15,010 nucleotides of DNA, taken from positions 1 through 15,010 of the forward strand of contig JAJKFJ010008980.1 in the NCBI GenBank assembly GCA_027382625.1, written 5' to 3'. Under the pieces are notes generated by a model that was given only the letters and a program-made list of their open reading frames with translations, had not been told where the DNA came from and did not search any database. The stretch is from Tetmemena sp. SeJ-2015 (lineage: Eukaryota > Ciliophora > Spirotrichea > Sporadotrichida > Oxytrichidae). The position numbers and the translations under genes are program-made. This document shows, one piece after another, positions 1 through 8,976 of the stretch; the stretch's first letter is position 1, and the number at the start of each line of letters is the position of its first letter.

Positions 1-515
<515 letters not shown>

Positions 516-607
516 GATGGAATTGTGCTGTTTTAAATTGTTTGAGTGAGTGTTTAAGATATGAAGAGTTTAAATTATTAATTCAGTGTATCTATTAGGG
601 GAATAAG
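516..607. promoter_or_regulatory. Spacer between dihydropyrimidinase start and plus-strand half gene
   Basis: Only 92 bp separate the dihydropyrimidinase ATG from the first assigned base of the next MDS. It should hold the 5' untranslated region and promoter of the dihydropyrimidinase nanochromosome. No telomeric repeat or clear TATA motif was recognised. The frame stays open here on both strands, so the MDS edges are not sharp. Confidence 0.35.
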
Positions 608-3600
608 ATTTCTTTCAATACTTCGATTGAATCTAATGATATGATTAAGACACTTGGCAGACCAGGATTAAGTAATTTTCTCAATAAAAATCACAGCTCA
701 GACTGAATCTTTCTAGATTAATTTACCTCAATCCCTATTTTCAAGCTAGATTTTATAATAAATATGTAAAAATTGGAATTCTTTCCTATTCATTTATTGT
801 TATTGTTGAAAATTACAGATAAATGTAAGGAAATTTAACTAATTCCTTCAGCAATGGAATAATCTTACTCCTATAATATTGGCAACTCTGAGAAATATAT
901 AGACATCCCTCCTTGGAAAGGAAGCTCCTCTATTCCTTCTTTTTGTGGACCAGTTTTATTTGAGATACTCAATCTTTTATTTTAATTTAATCAAGATGAA
1001 GAACCTTTTAGTGAACAAGAAATATATTTAAATTAAATCCTAAAAGTAAATCAAACCACAAATCAGTTAGTAGTATACTGCACAGATATCTAAAAATATG
1101 GATCAGTAACTGTAAAGCTTTATTTAAATATTATTTTGCTTAGAGGCTACCTTTAGCCAAGAAATATAATTAAGTCCTAAAATATCGGCTCTTAATTTAC
1201 AGTGAAATATGAGCTTCCTTCGAGAGACTACAATTCTCAGATTGACTGCTCATTATTTTAATTCAAAAGCAGCTGCCAAATCTATTCCTCCCATCCCAGA
1301 TATGAAATACGTAATTGGGTCACTTTAGTATTAGATAGCTTCCTACTAAATGACTCCCTGGGTTTCAACTATTTCCAAATGCTACTTTCTAGATTACAAA
1401 TAATATACAAAGATTAAGAATTATAATTAAATTATTTATTGAATTTAAAAATTACAAAGTGTTTTATGGAGCATAATCTCTTCCAATAGCTGGAGTTCTA
1501 TCATTCGACTCTAGTACTCTCACCCTCTCTATCTAATAAAATTCTCTCCTCATAAGCCATCAGACAGGAGATTATGTCTTGATCTACTAAGCAACTCTTC
1601 CTAACGGCAAGATATACAGAATATCTTAAACTGTCAGAATTGAGTTAGATGAATAATTTTTACTCTAAGAAAAGGTGAACGAGGATATTGCAAATCAATT
1701 CATTTCTTCTTACTTCAACGAAACTAATGAGACAATCACAGTGAATGGCTAAAAGGTTCTAAAAAGCAAACTACTTTAAACTTTATAAGCTTCAATCGTA
1801 AAAATTAGCTAAGAAGGCTAAGTCATAGTATAATTCACGTCTGAGTTGGCAGAGATAAGAAATCTTACGCTAATCAAAATCACTAACGCGCTTCAATTGA
1901 TCTATAAAGATATGTCCAATAACTAAAATAGGGACAAAAATCAATCCACAGGCTTTATAAAATTTATAATTTTAAGAACTGGACTATTACTGAGTTGAGC
2001 AAGAACAAACTTTACATTTAAATTGAATGGAACGATCCACTTTAAATCTCTATAGGAGAGTAATTTGATAAAGTAAGCTTAAAGTTTCACTAGCCATACT
2101 TCTTTATCAGCAAAAATTTGAATGAAATAATAGAAAAGGATGACACTATAAGTGAAGATGCGCCTCCTTAACTTAATTCAATTTATATTTTTATAAAGGT
2201 AGCATGTCAATGCTTGCCTCTACAACCTCTAATGCGATCACAGGAGCTGTCACCATCAATTTCATATTGAGTTTACTGATGGGCATTTCACTGAAAAATC
2301 TTTGGTTGCTTTTGAACACTCTCTAGTTATTGACTCATATGGCCTTGTACTAAATTCCTCTTCCTGCTAATAGCTTGTATTTCCTATAGTCAGTAAACTC
2401 AATAGCAAACTTAGATTTTATACCTAAAGATGAAATCAAAAGCAAAATCCTTTTCTTTGTTTAAGAAAGCAAAAACTCTGTTTCTGGAAAATTTTAATTA
2501 CTAGATATCTTTTCAACCCTATTAATCTTACCTATAATTCTTAACTTTAGAACATTATGATCAATAAAACCCTCTTCTTAGTTTTGGAGTAGTTTTCATT
2601 TTTCTAATTTTAATTACAGTTTTCGTACTCTTCCTCTTATTTTTGTAAAGGGCTTTAAAGAAAGTTTCCCTGTAAGTATCATCTTTCTTAATTTGTTTAG
2701 AGTTCAAAAATTGATTATCAAGTTAAAGGCAAAGTTACTCTACAACACTTTTCTAAGAGCAATTCTGAAAGGAAAATAAATATTAAGGTTATCTTAACTT
2801 CGCTGTATCAGCATTTATGAATCTTATGAATTCTCTGATTTTATCTGTAACTACTCTCGTATACTGTTTTATGGGATCTTTAATCATAGTGACTCCTATG
2901 GTTGTATCTTAAAATAAATCTCTATTTTTCTACACATACTTCCTTGAGCTCTCAACTCAAGAGACAAAGGAAGCTTATGGAACTCTCTATTTGGACATTG
3001 AAACCAACAAATAATCAAAGCTACTCTTTACAGTAAAATATAGTAGTTTTCTTGGTGAGAAGGCTTGCTGTGGCAATGGCTATCACATTTTTAGACAGTT
3101 CTCCATACTTTCAAATGTATGTTTAGCTTTTGAGTAGTCTTTTTGTACTTTCCTACATTCTGTAATACAGACCTAGTGTATCTTCAAAGCAACTCTTCCT
3201 AGAGACTTTCAAAAATATATAAATCAATGAGTTCTCGATATTAGGAGTATCTTATTTGTATATTCCTTTCTTAATAAATGACATGGATGCTCAGACTAGA
3301 TACGATATGGGCTGGTATATAATAGCTCTAGTAGGATTGAACATTTGTATCAATTGGATCAACTTGGCTCTTGGAATCATTATAGATATCATTTCAAATG
3401 ATTCAAATAAGTTAATTTTTAGATAAAAAAAGATTCATGTTTTAGCTTAATAAATTATTTAGCTTCATAATCCTACAAATTTAAAATTAAGATTTATTAA
3501 CTCTGAGTTTTATTCTTTTTTTATTATAAATTAGAGGTATAATTTTTAATAAAATTTGTCCTGTTCTTCTATTTTTGAGTGATCATTTTTATTTATAGCA

Positions 3601-3937
3601 CCAAGACTTTATTTTGTCCTTTAAATACAGCCTTAATATGAATGGAAATAATATAGCAACGTGTTTGAGATATTTTCTCTTCGTAGATTTATTTCCCTAA
3701 AATAAAGACTTAAATTTCCTCATTCAAAAACTATTTTTTAAACAAATTATTCTGTTTCTAATAATTAATTACATTTATTTTATATTTAGGTGAAAAAGAA
3801 GGATATCTTATTATTTTAAGGTTAAATAGTTCCTGGATAAAAGAAGAATGCAAAAAATGCTGAAAAAAGATTTATTTTTAAGAGCCGAATACCTTGACAG
3901 AATCACAAAGCAAACTTAAGGTCTTAAATGCAAATGA
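608..3937 (+). CDS. C-terminal half of cadherin-like multi-pass membrane protein
   Basis: About 880 codons after removal of 12 inserts and one intron, ending at TGA 3935-3937. It opens inside a cadherin-like repeat (SFNTSIESNDMIKQF) and has further repeats marked by ITDKC, YSYNIGNSEKYIDIPPW and PIPDMKYVIGSLQYQI. A long extracellular-type region follows (TLTLSIQQNSLL, LYIQIEWNDPLQIS). From about position 2190 there are six or more hydrophobic segments, including NAITGAVTINFILSLLMGIS, SFGVVFIFLILITVFVLFLL and YIIALVGLNICINWINLALG, with the motif LLFTVVFLVRRLA between them. A basic tail ends RITKQTQGLKCK. Large surface proteins with this plan are common in ciliates, but their function is not established. 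There is no start codon or signal peptide here; the N-terminal half is probably the minus-strand gene at 4399-8616. Internal IESs of 3n length could remain unseen. Confidence 0.82.
643..665 (+). other. 23-bp IES, pointer GATTAAG
   Basis: GATTAAG occurs at 643-649 and 666-672. Together with the next 17-bp IES, its removal links SNDMIK to QFSQTESFQ in one frame. Confidence 0.65.
680..696 (+). other. 17-bp IES, pointer CTCA
   Basis: CTCA occurs at 680-683 and 697-700 in the same codon phase. Removal gives MIKQFSQTESFQ. Confidence 0.6.
717..811 (+). other. 95-bp IES, pointer ATTA
   Basis: ATTA occurs at 717-720 and 812-815. Removal joins TESFQ to ITDKCKEIQLIPSAM, the usual repeat boundary of this protein, and fixes the frame. 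Confidence 0.75.
1250..1262 (+). other. 13-bp IES, pointer TCA
   Basis: TCA occurs at 1250-1252 and 1263-1265; the insert is TCATTATTTTAAT. Removal gives SQIDCSKAAAKSIPPIPDM. A 28-bp removal with pointer AATTC (1232, 1260) also restores the frame but loses the conserved Cys. Confidence 0.6.
1393..1450 (+). other. 58-bp IES, pointer ATTACAAA
   Basis: The 8-bp repeat lies at 1393-1400 and 1451-1458. The first frame runs to TGA inside the insert. Removal of 58 bp joins YFLDYK to VFYGAQSLPIAGVLSFDSS in frame. This is one of the clearest IESs in the window. Confidence 0.93.
1963..1970 (+). other. 8-bp IES, pointer TTTA
   Basis: The insert is TTTATAAT; TTTA occurs at 1963-1966 and 1971-1974. Removal gives STGFIKFKNWTITELSKNKL. 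A 17-bp removal starting from TTTA at 1954 is an alternative with the same phase. Confidence 0.65.
2182..2189 (+). other. 8-bp IES, pointer TTTATA
   Basis: TTTATA occurs at 2182-2187 and 2190-2195; the insert is TTTATATT. Removal joins APPQLNSIYK to GSMSMLASTTSN in frame, just before the first membrane segment. Confidence 0.8.
2526..2538 (+). other. 13-bp IES, pointer TCTTA
   Basis: TCTTA occurs at 2526-2530 and 2539-2543. Removal joins FSTLLILTLEHYDQ to the membrane helix frame FGVVFIFLILITV. Confidence 0.75.
2672..2700 (+). other. 29-nt spliceosomal intron inside an MDS
   Basis: It begins GTAAGTATC and ends TTTGTTTAG, a canonical GT-AG intron. Removing 29 nt joins RALKKVSL to VQKLIIKLKAKLLYN and corrects the phase. 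No direct repeat flanks it, unlike the IESs. Splicing, not DNA excision, should remove it. Confidence 0.85.
2769..2784 (+). other. 16-bp IES, pointer AAGG
   Basis: AAGG occurs at 2769-2772 and 2785-2788. Removal gives FLRAILKGYLNFAVSAFMNL in one frame. Confidence 0.85.
3032..3041 (+). other. 10-bp IES, pointer AGTA
   Basis: AGTA occurs at 3032-3035 and 3042-3045; the insert is AGTAAAATAT. Removal gives KLLFTVVFLVRRLAVAMAI. A 13-bp removal with pointer AGT also fits the phase but is one residue shorter than this motif usually is. Confidence 0.75.
3417..3813 (+). other. 397-bp IES, pointer TTTTA
   Basis: TTTTA occurs at 3417-3421 and 3814-3818. Removal joins SNDSNKLIF to KVKQFLDKRRMQKMLKKDLF in frame and brings in the C-terminal tail and stop at 3937. 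The insert is AT-rich and nothing else was recognised in it. An internal 8-bp repeat TTTAGCTT (3441-3448, 3458-3465) may be coincidental. Confidence 0.82.
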
Positions 3938-4398
3938 CAAAGAATTTGAGATTTATTTTAGATTAATTATCATACAATAATAAAGCATTTATATATAAGT
4001 TTTATTTGAGACCTCTTTTTTACAATCCAAGATTTTTACTAACTTGTCACATGAAAATATTTTAGTCCAAGATGAATTAGAATATTAATAAAATAAAACT
4101 AATTTAAAAGATGAAAAATCTTTCAAATGTTTTATAATAAATATTATGCAAAGTTGTAAAGTTAAATTTAATAATACTTTTATTTTTAAATCAAAATATT
4201 TTCTGTAATAGCAGTTCTACGATTTAACAAAGAATTCTTCTTAATAAATTCTTTCTTAGCCAAATAGAAAAAATCATGAAAACAACAGAAAATTCAAAAG
4301 AAATACTAAGTTATTTTATATCTGAAGTTCTCGGTAGGGGAGTATGGGGACTACCTGCCTCACTAGATTGAAAATCAGGCTCCCCAATTTATGACTGT
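3938..4398. other. Spacer between the two inverted half genes
   Basis: This 461-bp stretch holds the 3' untranslated end of the plus-strand half (AATAAA at 3979-3984), then AT-rich sequence, then a less AT-rich patch at about 4325-4398. On the minus strand the patch keeps the upstream reading frame open (IGEPDFQSSEAGSPHTPLPR). On the plus strand it reads EVLGRGVWGLPASLD and then TGA. It could be an MDS of another gene; it is unassigned. Confidence 0.4.
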
Positions 4399-4403
4399 GA
4401 AAT
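4399..4403 (-). other. Candidate scrambled-junction pointer (ATTTC), partner at 608-612
   Basis: Minus-strand ATTTC ends the N-terminal half, and the same 5 bp at 608-612 on the plus strand begins the C-terminal half. In both, ATT is a full codon. The joined product reads ENQFIKISFNTSIESNDM, which lines up with the sister-repeat strand NQLVVYCTDIQKYG. The frame happens to stay open past the pointer on both sides, so the exact edge is inferred. Confidence 0.6.
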
Positions 4404-7400
4404 TTTAATGAATTAATTTTCTTTTTAAACTTAAGATTTTGCATTAAGATTCGATTTGATATTAAATACTGAACAGAGCAAGTTGGGTCTGAAGATTAAA
4501 AAGCAGGAATGGTATAAACTTAAGTTGGAATTCATTAAAAATAGCTTCTTTCTAAATGAAATGGTTAGTAATGTATATTTTAATTGCTCCAAGGGCCTTG
4601 ATCGTATACGAAGGCATTATTTAGTAAATGAGTGTAGTTTTGATATCCTCAACTGGCGAAATTAGAGCAGCATTATAGCAAGGCGGATAGATCTTGATAG
4701 TAAATTAAGAAGAGAGGAAATAATTTTTACTGGTGCTTATATTCATATACACTTGATACAACCCTATCTATATTTAATTTATTATCACTTCTGACAACTC
4801 AGAGTAAATTTTCAATTAGCGAGGAGGAGCTTCAAAGGTCAACCAATCAAATTCAACAATACTTCCTTTTTAGTCATATACATCATAGGAGAAAGCACTT
4901 GATTAACAAGAATCTATTTAAAACACAGAAAGAGATTTAGTAATAAACACGCTTTTTTATTTTATGATATATACTAAGGCGAAGCTCCGATCACATATAT
5001 AAATGAACTAGAGCTGAAACTAAAGTCAAATGCAATATCATTTATGTAGTTATCCGTTTTTATTTCTCCATTAAATTAATTATTTAATTAAAAAAGCATC
5101 TGCAAGGTAATAAACCATAGTAATGAACTCAAAACTTTCAACATCACTAGCGGGAGCAATTGAAATTTGGGCATTGTAAATACTCTCATCACTAATCACT
5201 GAATTTGTTGAGTATTGAAAAGACGTATATTGGTTCTAAAATAAGTACCCTTGTCTCTCTGTATAAATTCTTGCGTACCCAGACAAATATATAAAAATAA
5301 TTTGTATGAAATGGCTCTTTTAGCAGGAGCCACCAATGAAAAACTAAGAGGAAGTAATAAATTTGCCCACGCTAAGAATCTTATCATTATCTTACAGATT
5401 AAATAAGATTTGTATGTATCAAAGTAGCAACCATCGGGTCAAAATTATAGTCTAGTTTTATAATTTCAATTGCACCTTGTGGACTTGTATTTTAATTGCC
5501 CATGATGTAGTAGACTTTTTCACTTTCTTAGTATAAGTCAAAGATATTTACAAAGTTGATAAATAAGTTTAATACATAGATGTATTTTACCTAAGCAAAC
5601 CGATGCAATTGTTAGAGATATTCTAAGTGACATTCTCTTTGCACTTAATGACAACAAATTCAATGGAGATGTTAGGAGTGAATATGACAAACTCCATATG
5701 AGAATAACGGAAGTTTTGAATAAGAAAAATCACGATCGGAAGGAGAAGTAAGACATTTTCTCCTAGGAAACTAATTTCAGAACACCAGAAGGGAAAAGAA
5801 GAAGAAAATGAGTGATTAATTAACACGGGAGTGGTCGTATGACTTCCCTAAGTTTTAACATATAACACGCAAGACGATAGTTCGTCTAAAATCCGTTGTT
5901 ATTATATTATATTATAGATGTATTTATAATTAAGTTAGTGAGATAACAAAAAATAACTGACTTATGTACTAATTGGAAAGCTTTCTGGGTTAAAAATTAA
6001 CATTTTAAATTTGAAAGTTACCCACTATTAATTAGATTTCGATGATTTAAATCGAGCACTTGGGAAGTTCGGTGAGAGCCTCACAGCCATAAATAGTTAT
6101 CATATCCTGATTGATAGGCTGATTAGGATCCTGCTGTTCTTTTTGAAAATAATCGATATCTTACCAGAAATCGAGACATGAATCCATTCAATCAAAGTCT
6201 GCTGATAAGTATAATTTTTAGATAGGTTTTATTGTTAAGCCTTCGTAATTTGTGGTGTATTACAAGCTAAAAAGCATTTGATTAAAATTAAATAACGTAT
6301 TCCTCTGGAAATAAGAATCTCCTAGGTCTTCGCAATAAATCAATATAAAGGAAAATAAATAGGATCAATATTTAATAAGTAATAGAAGTAGCTATTTATT
6401 ATTTTATAAAATTTTAATAACTTTGAGCTATCAAATACGACTAATTTATCAATTAAAACGTTTTTTTTTTAGAATGGAAAATAATCATATTTTCTTCTAT
6501 AACTTTATTTGTTTATTTTACAATTCATTAAATAATTTTCAGCTATAATATGTTTTTACCCGACGGTGGGCTTTCGCGGTGACGTGGCACAACTGATCAA
6601 GGAGTTACGCCTGTGAATTACTTTAAATCGATTAAGTATTATATGCCCGTTAGGGGTTCTTAATTCCCTAACTATTATTATGTTTGTACCCTGTAATATA
6701 GCAAAAATAATGATAAATAGAGTTTTCGAATTAATAAAGTAGTTATTTTACAAAAGGCTGATAAATTTAGGATACCTATAAAAGACATAGAATCTGGTAA
6801 AATTTCTAATGAAATTTTAAAAAAATGACCTTTAAGTGAATTTAATTTTATTAAAAGTATAACTAGTCAATCCATCTGCTAAACTAATCAGTGATAATTT
6901 ATTGTTGGATTTTGATTTGAATAGACAATTAAATGAAATTAATTTTGTACTATACAGGTTGAGCTAGTTTAATCTGGCTTCTATAAATCTTGATTTATGA
7001 TTTGAGCAAATAATAATTAATAATTTGAGCTTGGGATGTTGGATCTACTAAGTTGAATGAAATAGTCGTTAGAAAGCAGCTACTTTAAGTAGATGAGGCG
7101 GTGTCGTCAATTGAGATTTATTATAATCCTCCAAGAAAAAGGAAGTAGCCGCTTTGCTCTATCCATTTTGCTTATAGCCTTTAATAGATATGATTTAGAA
7201 GTTGAGGGCTGTCAAAATAAAAGCATATCATCATCATATAGGCTATACAACAACAAATTAATTCAGATTTAAAAATAATATCTTAGAGAAAAAATATAAG
7301 CTCTGCTATACAAAAAGGAGTATATAAACTCATGGTTTAAAATTTTATTATAAATCGAATAAGTATACATGAGTGTGCATTTGTAATATCCAAAGCAAAA

Positions 7401-8616
7401 CAAGATCATTTTGGGACAGTTTTAGTTATTTTTGCAAGCTAAAACATTTTAATTAGGTATGTAGTTAAGAGTATCATTAAAACCAGAGAAATTAGAGTGG
7501 AGTAATAGGAGATATATTTGTCAAATATAGATGCTAATCTGAGGGCTAAAATCTAGAGTAAGCCATAACAAATTTAATAATACAAGTGCACATGTTATTA
7601 TATTTGGCAAGAAATATCTTTAGTTTGGATTTTATTCATGTAAAATTAAGCAGGATCGTACCCGAAAAGGCAAAACAAAGACTCCCTCATTTCTTTAGCT
7701 TAATTGAAAGAATCAGGAAATATAAGCAAAATATGAAGGCTTTCTTAGAATATTTATGACAAATAAGATGTATTTATTCCCATTAGGGCTGTTTCTCTTC
7801 AACAAATATTAATGTGCCTATAAATTTTTTTATTAACTCAATAAAATTAAAATATATTGTCATTTGGGAAATTCAAAACTCTCTGTGATGAAGCAATGCT
7901 AATATCAAATATTATCAATTTTGAGAGCTAGTAGTCCTGATTTCCTGTCAAAGCTATCAATCTTTCAAAGTAATTCATAATTACTTACACAAAAAAATAT
8001 TTATTGTACTCAAAAGATCACAAAATAAACATAAAAATACTGTCAGTGAAATTCGTTATATATTTCGTTTTTTAGACAAATTATTTAAACTTTTTATGCA
8101 AAATACTTTCAGACTATAATATTTGCACTCTTAGTAAAATGTCGGTTTATAATATTAATCTGAGGCTCCACTTTATACTACTTTAAATCTAAATTGAGTA
8201 CTATAAAATAAATGATTATTATTTTAAAATTTTCCGCTTGCAATTAAATAGCCTCTTCTTTAATCATAAAATTATTTTTAGTGAAGCTTCTAAGTATAAA
8301 TGAGCATCAATAAATTAAATCTTACTTCTTTAAATTCAAATTTTAATATCCTACTTTAGTCAGGCTCTTTAAGAATTAAAGAAGCGTAGTTATTTCCACT
8401 TTCGACTTCTGTTTGATGAAAACCCAATAGAACTTAGAAAATAAATGCATAGCCTAATTCAAAATTGTAGTCGATGTCTTGTAGCCTCGTTAAATAAAAT
8501 TTAGTTTCGAGCTATGAAGAGCCCACGTACCAAGGATACGAGTAAACGAGACAAGAGTCATCAGTTGCCAGGCTTTCTCTTATTCCGAAAACAATTGTCA
8601 TCACACCAATAAACAT
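4399..8616 (-). CDS. N-terminal half of cadherin-like membrane protein
   Basis: Starts at ATG 8616-8614 with a short hydrophobic leader (MFIGVMTIVFGIRESLA) followed by TDDSCLVYSYPWYVGSS. After removal of twelve IESs the frame is continuous for 676 codons to position 4404; all twelve phase changes agree. The first part has repeated strands of a propeller- or jelly-like ectodomain: LIALTGNQDYQLSKLIIF, ESLFCLFGYDPAQFYMNKI, GYFLFLGGLQQISIDDTASS, IFDLYQESEKVYYIMGNQ. Cadherin-like sequence follows (FTIKIYPPCYNAALISPV, AIKIYITNHSCFLIF). It stops in mid-repeat at ENQFIKIS with no membrane segment and no stop codon. The missing C-terminal part is probably at 608-3937 on the other strand. The true start could be further upstream, since a second ATG in another frame (MGKDIANYKNN, about 8795) precedes it. 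Confidence 0.82.
4508..4559 (-). other. 52-bp IES, pointer ACCATT
   Basis: Minus-strand ACCATT (plus AATGGT) lies at 4560-4565 and 4508-4513. Removal gives GAIKIYITNHSCFLIFRP and the correct phase. Confidence 0.85.
4892..5092 (-). other. 201-bp IES, pointer TGCTTT
   Basis: Plus AAAGCA lies at 5093-5098 and 4892-4897. The length is a multiple of three, but the insert carries in-frame TGA. Removal joins MVYYLADAF to SYDVYDQKGSIVEFDWL. Confidence 0.88.
5373..5403 (-). other. 31-bp IES, pointer TCTTA
   Basis: Plus TAAGA lies at 5404-5408 and 5373-5377. Removal gives VATLIHTNLSVGKFITSSQF. Confidence 0.85.
5552..6013 (-). other. 462-bp IES, pointer AACTTT, carrying a foreign MDS
   Basis: Plus AAAGTT lies at 6014-6019 and 5552-5557, with the same codon phase at both ends. 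Removal joins QLIVGNF to VNIFDLYQESEKVYYIMG. The IES contains the plus-strand coding block at 5590-5811. Confidence 0.82.
5590..5811 (+). CDS. C-terminal MDS of an unidentified gene, nested in an IES
   Basis: A plus-strand frame of about 73 codons ends at TGA 5809-5811. It reads KQTDAIVRDILSDILFALND, then NGDVRSEYDKLHMRITEVLN, and finishes with the basic end RTPEGKRRRK. It is charged and helical in character, and many codons are of RNY type. TAA and TAG each occur once as Gln. An in-frame TGA at 5557-5559 bounds it upstream, so the rest of the gene must be elsewhere; no other piece was found here. The family is not recognised. It lies wholly inside the 462-bp IES of the minus-strand gene and on the opposite strand. 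The minus-strand reading of the same bases is less protein-like. Confidence 0.68.
6151..6189 (-). other. 39-bp IES, pointer GATT
   Basis: Plus AATC lies at 6190-6193 and 6151-6154. The frame hits TGA directly after the first copy. Removal gives KLYLSADFDYFQKEQQDPNQ. Confidence 0.85.
6337..7059 (-). other. 723-bp IES, pointer ATTT
   Basis: Plus AAAT lies at 7060-7063 and 6337-6340 in matching phase. Removal joins SSCFLTTI to YCEDLGDSYFQRNTLF. The pointer is short and AT-only, so the edges are less sure than the existence of a gap. It contains the GC-rich island at 6553-6675. Confidence 0.65.
6553..6675. other. GC-rich island with hairpin inside the 723-bp IES
   Basis: Bases 6559-6615 are strikingly GC-rich for this window (ACCCGACGGTGGGC, GGTGACGTGGC). 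A 7-bp perfect stem GTTAGGG/CCCTAAC lies at 6649-6655 and 6666-6672, and a weaker imperfect stem lies at about 6588-6613. The short plus frame ends GFRGDVAQLIKELRL before TGA. It could be a non-coding RNA, a small MDS of another gene, or a mobile-element remnant; no known RNA family was recognised. Confidence 0.35.
7216..7357 (-). other. 142-bp IES, pointer TTATT
   Basis: Plus AATAA lies at 7358-7362 and 7216-7220. Removal gives KCTLMYTYFDSPQLLNHIYQ and the phase needed downstream. The short AT-only pointer leaves some doubt about the edges. Confidence 0.65.
7397..7478 (-). other. 82-bp IES, pointer GTTTT
   Basis: Plus AAAAC lies at 7479-7483 and 7397-7401. Removal gives ISPITPLQFLWFCFGYYKC. 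It is supported mainly by phase agreement with the IESs on both sides. Confidence 0.6.
7583..7607 (-). other. 25-bp IES, pointer CTTG
   Basis: Plus CAAG lies at 7608-7611 and 7583-7586. Removal gives QTKDISCIIKFVMAYSRFQ. Confidence 0.75.
7718..7728 (-). other. 11-bp IES, pointer ATATTT
   Basis: Plus AAATAT lies at 7729-7734 and 7718-7723. Removal gives YSKKAFIFPDSFNQAKEM in one frame. Confidence 0.85.
7804..7849 (-). other. 46-bp IES, pointer ATATTT
   Basis: Plus AAATAT lies at 7850-7855 and 7804-7809. Removal gives LNFPNDNIFVEEKQPQWEQ. It uses the same 6-bp pointer as the next IES, 75 bp away. Confidence 0.8.
7964..8334 (-). other. 371-bp IES, pointer TTTGAA
   Basis: Plus TTCAAA lies at 8335-8340 and 7964-7969. 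Removal joins PDQSRILKFE to RLIALTGNQDYQL. The insert is AT-rich and no other feature was seen in it. Confidence 0.85.
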
Positions 8617-8976
8617 TCTATAACACTCTAATAAATGAAATGGATTTTAATTGTAGAACTTAGAGAACTTACTTGATTAGAAGTTTAAATTTTCCTTTAG
8701 TAAGCTGGTTTACCTCATTGAATTATTTAAATTTGCATGATGAAGAATAGAGTGAGGAGTTATTTTTGTAATTTGCGATATCCTTTCCCATCTTTAATTA
8801 TCTTATCTTTAAAAACTGGCTAGATACAAAATTAAAATGATAATTTTATTATGTATTTTAAGATTTGATTGCAGATTTTATTTAAGCTGCTTTGAGTCAA
8901 TCTAGTAATCTACACAATATACAAAATTTCATGTTATTATAATTAGATTTTCCTATTTAAGATAGATTTTGCATAT
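8617..8976. other. Spacer between divergent genes
   Basis: This 360-bp stretch holds the 5' flank of the minus-strand gene and whatever precedes the plus-strand repeat gene. A plus frame at about 8690-8830 (NLHDEEQSEELFLQFAI) and a minus frame from about 8795 (MGKDIANYKNN) look weakly coding, but neither could be joined to a neighbour. No telomeric repeat was seen. Confidence 0.35.

Noticed and set aside
3885..4325. Long plus-strand open frame with TAA/TAG as Gln
   Set aside because: With TGA as the only stop, AT-rich DNA stays open by chance; the composition is Asn/Lys/Ile/Phe-rich with no motif, and it overlaps the end of the membrane-protein gene.
4330..4385. tRNA-Phe-like fragment with a GAA anticodon loop
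   Set aside because: The anticodon stem has a mismatch, and no T-arm or acceptor stem can be formed.
4456..4665. Plus-strand 69-codon frame
   Set aside because: The minus strand here carries the cadherin-like reading (PPCYNAALISP, IKIYITNHSC) with pointer-supported joins; the plus frame is a shadow.
5196..5387. Minus-strand frame starting MIRFLAWANLL
   Set aside because: It is in a different frame from the supported reading LSVGKFITSSQFFIGG of the same strand.
5623..5826. Minus-strand frame opposite the nested block
   Set aside because: The plus-strand reading has better codon structure and composition and ends in a basic tail and TGA.
7590..7760. Plus-strand frame NIFSLDFIHVKLSRIVPEKA
   Set aside because: The minus-strand reading is tied into two phase-consistent IES joins (7583-7607 and 7718-7728).
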